Positions 59,476 to 63,120 of a stretch of DNA of 63,120 bases are shown here, in pieces (the first letter of the stretch is position 1; each line of letters starts with the position of its first letter). A program made the position numbers and the translations under genes. Location: assembly GCA_030539335.1 (NCBI GenBank), contig JAUNSG010000013.1, forward strand, positions 18,453-81,572, given 5' to 3'. Under the pieces are notes generated by a model. That model saw nothing but the letters and a program-made list of their open reading frames with translations. It had not been told where the DNA came from and did not search any database. Origin of the DNA: Eubacteriales bacterium (GTDB lineage: Bacteria > Bacillota > Clostridia > Oscillospirales > Butyricicoccaceae).

Positions 59476-60021
59476 TTACTTCTTCTTTGCGCCGGTCTTG
59501 CCTTCCTTGCGGCGGATAACCTCGTAATCGTACTTGATGCCCTTGCCCTTGTACGGCTCCGGCGGACGCTTCTCGCGGATTTCTGCTGCAAACTGGCCAA
59601 CCTTCTGCTTGTCAGGACCCGAAACGATGATCTTATTCGTGCCTTCTACAGCCAGAGAGATATCGTCGTTCTCCTCAACAATAACCTGATGCGAATAGCC
59701 CAGGTTCATAACAACCTGCTTGCCCTGCTTCTGGACACGGTAGCCAACGCCGTTGACTTCCAGGGTCTTCTTGTAGCCCTCGGTGACACCGATGATCATG
59801 TTGTTGATCAGGGTGCGGGTCAGGCCATGCAGAGAGCGGTTCTGCTTCTCGTCATTCGGACGAGTTACCGTGATGACATTGCCATCCATTGCAACGTTCA
59901 TTGCCGGATGGAGCTCACGGGTCAGGGTGCCGTTCTTGCCCTTTACGGTAATGACATTGCCGTTAAATGTAACGTCAACGCCTTCCGGTACTGTGATCGG
60001 CATTCTACCAATTCTAGACAT
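59476..60021 (-). CDS. rplF: 50S ribosomal protein L6
   Basis: A 181-residue two-repeat protein near the factor-binding site. Starts MSRIGRMPITVPEGVDV and ends with the conserved KRPPEPYKGKGIKY segment. Between rpsH and rplR. Confidence 0.98.
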   Translation of the reverse strand: MSRIGRMPITVPEGVDVTFNGNVITVKGKNGTLTRELHPAMNVAMDGNVITVTRPNDEKQNRSLHGLTRTLINNMIIGVTEGYKKTLEVNGVGYRVQKQGKQVVMNLGYSHQVIVEENDDISLAVEGTNKIIVSGPDKQKVGQFAAEIREKRPPEPYKGKGIKYDYEVIRRKEGKTGAKKK

Positions 60022-60035
60022 TGCTCAGTACCTCC

Positions 60036-60431
60036 TTACCATACAAACGCAAGGACTTCGCCGCCGACGTTCAGCTCACGAGCCTTCTTGTCGGTCATGA
60101 CGCCCTTAGACGTAGATACGATGGCAATACCCAGGCCGCGCAGTACCTGCGGCAGCTCCTGTGCACCGGCATAAACGCGGAGACCCGGCTTGGATACGCG
60201 CTTGAGTCCAGTGATTGCCTTCTCATGATTTGCCGAATATTTCAGCGTGATGCGGATAATGCCCTGGCCGCCTTCAATTACCTTGAAGTCCTTGATGTAG
60301 CCCTCATCCAGAAGGATCTGAGCGATCGACTTCTTCATGCTGGAAGCCGGTACATCAACGGTAGCGTGACGAGCATTTGCCGCGTTTCTGATGCGGGTTA
60401 ACATATCCGCAATCGGATCGGTGATCTGCAT
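60036..60431 (-). CDS. rpsH: 30S ribosomal protein S8
   Basis: A 131-residue primary 16S-binding protein and, in E. coli, the translational repressor of the spc operon. Starts [17 protein letters not shown] and ends with [13 protein letters not shown]...[10 protein letters not shown]. It is preceded by an unusually long 182-base spacer after rpsN. Confidence 0.97.
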   Translation of the reverse strand: MQITDPIADMLTRIRNAANARHATVDVPASSMKKSIAQILLDEGYIKDFKVIEGGQGIIRITLKYSANHEKAITGLKRVSKPGLRVYAGAQELPQVLRGLGIAIVSTSKGVMTDKKARELNVGGEVLAFVW

Positions 60432-60613
60432 TGTTTTGCTCCTCCTTACAGAAGTTAGAGAGTGTTCTCTCCACTTTTCTTAACCGCTGTGCCCCTTGCA
60501 CAACGGTGCGGGGTTCCGGAACACAAATGGCATCGCGCATTCCGGAATCTATAAGACAAACAGGCAGCAGAGCGCCGTCATACGACCTCTGCCAACTGTC
60601 AATCTAACGTGAA
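60432..60613 (-). other. 182-base structured spacer between rpsN and rpsH
   Basis: No gene or clear promoter. Three inverted-repeat elements are seen: CCCC-TT-GCAC with GTGC-GGGG (60492-60513); the palindromes GTTCCGGAAC (60513-60522) and ATTCCGGAAT (60539-60548), which can pair with each other; and GGCAGCAGAG with CTCTGCC (60563-60593). Neighbouring genes of this operon are 12-18 bases apart, so this insertion stands out. It could be a protein-binding leader before rpsH or an inserted repeat element. Confidence 0.55.
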
Positions 60614-60799
60614 TTACCAGGATGCCTTGCGTACGCCCGGGATCTGGCCCTTGTAAGCCAGCTCGCGGAAGCAGATACGGCAGATGCCGTAGTTGCGCAG
60701 GTAAGCGTGCGGACGGCCGCAGATCTTGCAGCGGTTGTATGCACGAGTAGAATACTTCGGAGCAGCCTGCTGCTTCAGTACCATTGCCTTTCTAGCCAT
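60614..60799 (-). CDS. rpsN: 30S ribosomal protein S14, type Z (zinc)
   Basis: A 61-residue short S14 with the zinc motif CKIC ... CRIC, the form used under zinc-sufficient conditions. Starts [11 protein letters not shown] and ends IPGVRKASW. Between rplE and rpsH. Confidence 0.98.
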   Translation of the reverse strand: MARKAMVLKQQAAPKYSTRAYNRCKICGRPHAYLRNYGICRICFRELAYKGQIPGVRKASW

Positions 60800-60812
60800 T
60801 GTCTACTCCTCC

Positions 60813-61355
60813 TTACTTTGCAAACGGAGCGCCCAGAGCTGCCAGCAGCTCGCGAGCCTCTTCATCGGTCTTCGCGGTGGTGCAGATTGCAATGTCCATG
60901 CCGCGGATCTTGTCGATCTTATCGTACTCAATTTCCGGGAAAATCAGCTGTTCCTTCAGACCGCAGGCGTAGTTGCCGCGACCGTCAAAGGAATTCGGGT
61001 TGATGCCGCGGAAGTCGCGGACACGCGGGAGTGCGATGTTGAAGAAACGATCGAGGAACTCCCACATACGGTTGCCGCGCAGGGTAACCTTAACGCCTAC
61101 CGGCATACCCTCACGAAGCTTGAAGTTTGCGACCGACTTTCTGGCATAGGTAACGATCGCCTTCTGGCCGGTGATGGCCGTGATGTCACGAACAATGGCG
61201 TCCAGAACCTTTGCGTTGCCGTTTGCCTCAGAACCGCAGCCGACGTTGATAACGATCTTGTCGAGCTTCGGGATCTGCATCGGGCTCTTGTACTCAAACT
61301 TCTTCATCAGAGCAGGAGCAATTTCTGCCTGATATTTGTCTTTCAATTCTGGCAT
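60813..61355 (-). CDS. rplE: 50S ribosomal protein L5
   Basis: A 180-residue 5S rRNA-binding protein. [20 protein letters not shown] start, [11 protein letters not shown] and the [18 protein letters not shown] segment. Between rplX and rpsN. Confidence 0.98.
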   Translation of the reverse strand: MPELKDKYQAEIAPALMKKFEYKSPMQIPKLDKIVINVGCGSEANGNAKVLDAIVRDITAITGQKAIVTYARKSVANFKLREGMPVGVKVTLRGNRMWEFLDRFFNIALPRVRDFRGINPNSFDGRGNYACGLKEQLIFPEIEYDKIDKIRGMDIAICTTAKTDEEARELLAALGAPFAK

Positions 61356-61371
61356 AGCTTACTTCCTCCTC

Positions 61372-61689
61372 TTAAATGGTCTCGCCGCAATGCTTGCAAA
61401 CCTGAACCTTGCTGCCGTCATCCAGGAACTTTGCAGCCGGACGGGTCGGCTTGTCGCACTTCGGGCAAACCTTCATAATCTTGCAGGCACGGATTGCGCC
61501 TTCCTTCTTGGTGATACCACCGGACTCACCCTGGCGAGTCGGCTTCTGATGGCGGGTTACGAAGTTAACACCTTCCAGGACAACCATGCCCTTCTTCGGC
61601 ATTACCTTGATAACCTTACCGCGCTTGCCCTTTTCCTTACCGGACAGGACGACTGCGGTGTCGCCAGTCTTTACATGCAGTGAATTCAT
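61372..61689 (-). CDS. rplX: 50S ribosomal protein L24
   Basis: A 105-residue assembly-initiator protein with an N-terminal KOW motif (VKTGDTAVVLSGKEKGKRGKV). The C-terminal part keeps both Cys pairs, CPKC and CKHC, so it probably binds zinc. Between rplN and rplE. Confidence 0.98.
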   Translation of the reverse strand: MNSLHVKTGDTAVVLSGKEKGKRGKVIKVMPKKGMVVLEGVNFVTRHQKPTRQGESGGITKKEGAIRACKIMKVCPKCDKPTRPAAKFLDDGSKVQVCKHCGETI

Positions 61690-61702
61690 TCTAGCGACCT
61701 CC

Positions 61703-62071
61703 TTACAGTACTTCCGGAGCGAGGGACAGGATCTTCATGAAGTCCTTGTCGCGAAGCTCACGGGCAACCGGTCCAAAGATACGGGTACCCTGCGGGTTTT
61801 TGTCTTCTCTGATGATGACTGCTGCATTCTCGTCGAAGCGGATGTAGCTGCCGTCCGCTCTGCGTACGCCCTTGCGGGAACGAACGATAACGGCCTTGAC
61901 AACCTGTCCCTTCTTCACGCCGCCACCCGGCGTGCACTTACGCACCGAGCAGACGATAACATCACCGATGTTACCATACTTACGGGTGGAGCCGCCAAGA
62001 ACGCGGATGCATTTCAGCTCCTTCGCGCCGGAGTTATCAGCCGCGCGGAGAAATGTTTCCTGCTGGATCAT
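61703..62071 (-). CDS. rplN: 50S ribosomal protein L14
   Basis: A 122-residue protein of the subunit interface. [19 protein letters not shown] start, [15 protein letters not shown] and the C-terminal [23 protein letters not shown], the usual length and end. Confidence 0.98.
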   Translation of the reverse strand: MIQQETFLRAADNSGAKELKCIRVLGGSTRKYGNIGDVIVCSVRKCTPGGGVKKGQVVKAVIVRSRKGVRRADGSYIRFDENAAVIIREDKNPQGTRIFGPVARELRDKDFMKILSLAPEVL

Positions 62072-62083
62072 TTACGCTCCTCC

Positions 62084-62341
62084 TTACTTAGCCTTCTCGA
62101 TGATTTCAACAAGTCTCCATCTCTTGTCCTTGGACAGAGGTCTGGTCTCCATAACGCGAACGGTATCGCCGATGTGGCACTCGTTCTTCTCGTCATGCGC
62201 CTTGAGCTTGTAGGTTCTCTTAATAATCTTCTTGTACAGCGGATGCTGAACACTGTCTGCGATCGCAACGACAATCGTCTTGTCCATCTTGTCAGAAACA
62301 ACCTTGCCGACTCTTGTCTTGCGGAAAGCTCTATCAGTCAT
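62084..62341 (-). CDS. rpsQ: 30S ribosomal protein S17
   Basis: An 85-residue OB-fold 16S-binding protein with [20 protein letters not shown] and [16 protein letters not shown]. Between rpmC and rplN. Confidence 0.98.
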   Translation of the reverse strand: MTDRAFRKTRVGKVVSDKMDKTIVVAIADSVQHPLYKKIIKRTYKLKAHDEKNECHIGDTVRVMETRPLSKDKRWRLVEIIEKAK

Positions 62342-62356
62342 GTGTAGTTACCTCCC

Positions 62357-62560
62357 TTAGGCCTGCTCCGAAAGCTCACGCTCGCGGAGAATGGTGTTGA
62401 CTCTGGCAATGTCGCGCTTAACCTCAGCGATTCTGGTCGGGTTATCGAGCTGGTTGGTAGCATGCTGAAGTCGCAGATTGAACAGATCCTTCTTGAGGTC
62501 CGTCAGCTTAACTGCGAGCTCCTCTGCGGACAGCTCTCTGATTTCTGTTGCCTTCATCAT
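62357..62560 (-). CDS. rpmC: 50S ribosomal protein L29
   Basis: A 67-residue helical hairpin protein near the tunnel exit: [20 protein letters not shown] and [15 protein letters not shown]. Its first ATG overlaps the rplP stop (ATGA); a second ATG follows directly. Confidence 0.97.
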   Translation of the reverse strand: MMKATEIRELSAEELAVKLTDLKKDLFNLRLQHATNQLDNPTRIAEVKRDIARVNTILRERELSEQA

Positions 62561-62985
62561 TCTTCACCACCGTTCTCGTCTTCACGCTTCACGAACTTGC
62601 ACTTAACCGGCAGCTTGTAGCTTGCCAGACGCAGTGCCTCACGAGCAACTTCCTCGGAAACGCCTGCGATCTCGAACATGACGCGGCCCGGCTTGACAAC
62701 AGCAACCCAGTACTCCGGGGAGCCCTTACCGGAACCCATTCGAGTCTCAGCCGGCTTCTCAGTGACCGGCTTGTCCGGGAAGATCTTGATCCAGACCTTA
62801 CCGCCACGCTTGGTGTAACGGGTCATGGCAATACGGGCAGCCTCGATCTGGTTGGAGGTGATCCAAGCCGGCTCGGTAGCCTGCAGGCCGAATTCGCCAT
62901 GCGATACAAAATTACCGCGCAGAGCCTTGCCCTTCATACGGCCTCTGTGTACTCTGCGGTACTTCACTCTCTTCGGGAGAAGCAT
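62557..62985 (-). CDS. rplP: 50S ribosomal protein L16
   Basis: A 142-residue protein at the A-site tRNA region. [20 protein letters not shown] start and [21 protein letters not shown]. The start overlaps the rpsC stop by one base (TAATG). It ends in an acidic tail EDENGGEE. Confidence 0.98.
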   Translation of the reverse strand: MLLPKRVKYRRVHRGRMKGKALRGNFVSHGEFGLQATEPAWITSNQIEAARIAMTRYTKRGGKVWIKIFPDKPVTEKPAETRMGSGKGSPEYWVAVVKPGRVMFEIAGVSEEVAREALRLASYKLPVKCKFVKREDENGGEE

Positions 62986-63120
62986 TACTTGTTGCCTCCT
63001 TCCTGTCTCGGACGACGACCAGCGCCGCCACGACGGTCACCACGGCCACGACGGACACCGCGGCTGCGATCACGACGATCGCTTCGGTCAGACGGCTTCG
63101 GAGCCTCGATTTTGCGGTTC
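62985..63120 (-). CDS. rpsC: 30S ribosomal protein S3, C-terminal fragment cut by the window edge
   Basis: The last 44 codons of rpsC run into the window edge at 63120. The visible tail is very arginine- and glycine-rich ([18 protein letters not shown]) and ends RPRQEGGNK. Such an extended basic tail is common in Bacillota S3. The position directly before rplP confirms the identity. Confidence 0.92.
   Translation of the reverse strand, partial: NRKIEAPKPSDRSDRRDRSRGVRRGRGDRRGGAGRRPRQEGGNK

Overview
The window looks like a chromosomal segment of a gut-type, low-redox Clostridia (Bacillota), most likely Oscillospirales / Butyricicoccaceae-like. That placement is inference. It rests on Bacillota-style ribosomal and rimP-nusA-ylxR-ylxQ-infB-rbfA-nrnA-truB-ribF gene orders, very regular AGGAGG ribosome-binding sites, sigma-A promoters close to consensus, zinc-type (C+) L32, L36 and S14, a butyrate-pathway Hbd, and several small Clostridia-restricted proteins. 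Nearly all of the window is coding. Most genes lie on the minus strand. I saw no tRNA, rRNA, CRISPR array or insertion sequence.

Layout. 1-290: a 55-bp direct repeat carrying a terminator hairpin, no gene. 290-1716: hydrolase and TetR pair. 1900-4194: CsoR-controlled metal ATPase and its regulator. 4349-9535: DUF512 radical-SAM protein, der, plsY, gpsA and an FNT channel in one run. 9670-10420: yceD-rpmF. 10628-12090 (+): pseudouridine synthase with two small proteins. 12142-15289: ABC exporter, coaX and a yfcE-type phosphodiesterase. 15480-16458 (+): a three-gene operon of unknown function. 16445-17877: rsmA and a 3D-domain protein. 18034-19002 (+): DUF2971. 19057-22184: csoR-copA-copZ. 22472-24650: hbd and a TauE/SafE permease, divergent. 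24720-30992: a five-gene sulfation operon. 31242-35791: assorted membrane and accessory genes. 35862-39503: pgk-tpiA-gpmI. 39664-41044: trmL-degV. 41220-49470: the rimP to ribF translation cluster. 49658-51440: a lone flippase and a small acidic protein. 51531-63120: the alpha, spc and 3' S10 ribosomal protein genes, from rplQ back to the cut-off rpsC.

How they work together. Most of the window is housekeeping: translation, glycolysis, phospholipid and cofactor synthesis. The accessory highlight is 24720-30992. On one transcript it encodes sulfate adenylyltransferase (CysD, CysN), APS kinase (CysC, fused to CysN), a CHR-family oxyanion permease, a PAPS-dependent sulfotransferase and a family-2 glycosyltransferase, with no sulfate-reduction genes. 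The arrangement parallels the rhizobial NodP-NodQ-NodH plus glycosyltransferase logic and suggests production of a sulfated glycan or glycolipid. The nearby TauE/SafE permease and the NrnA-type pAp phosphatase at 43162-44136 could support it. Two copper/metal circuits share near-perfect promoters (TTGACA-17-TATAAT) with CsoR-like palindromes in or next to them.
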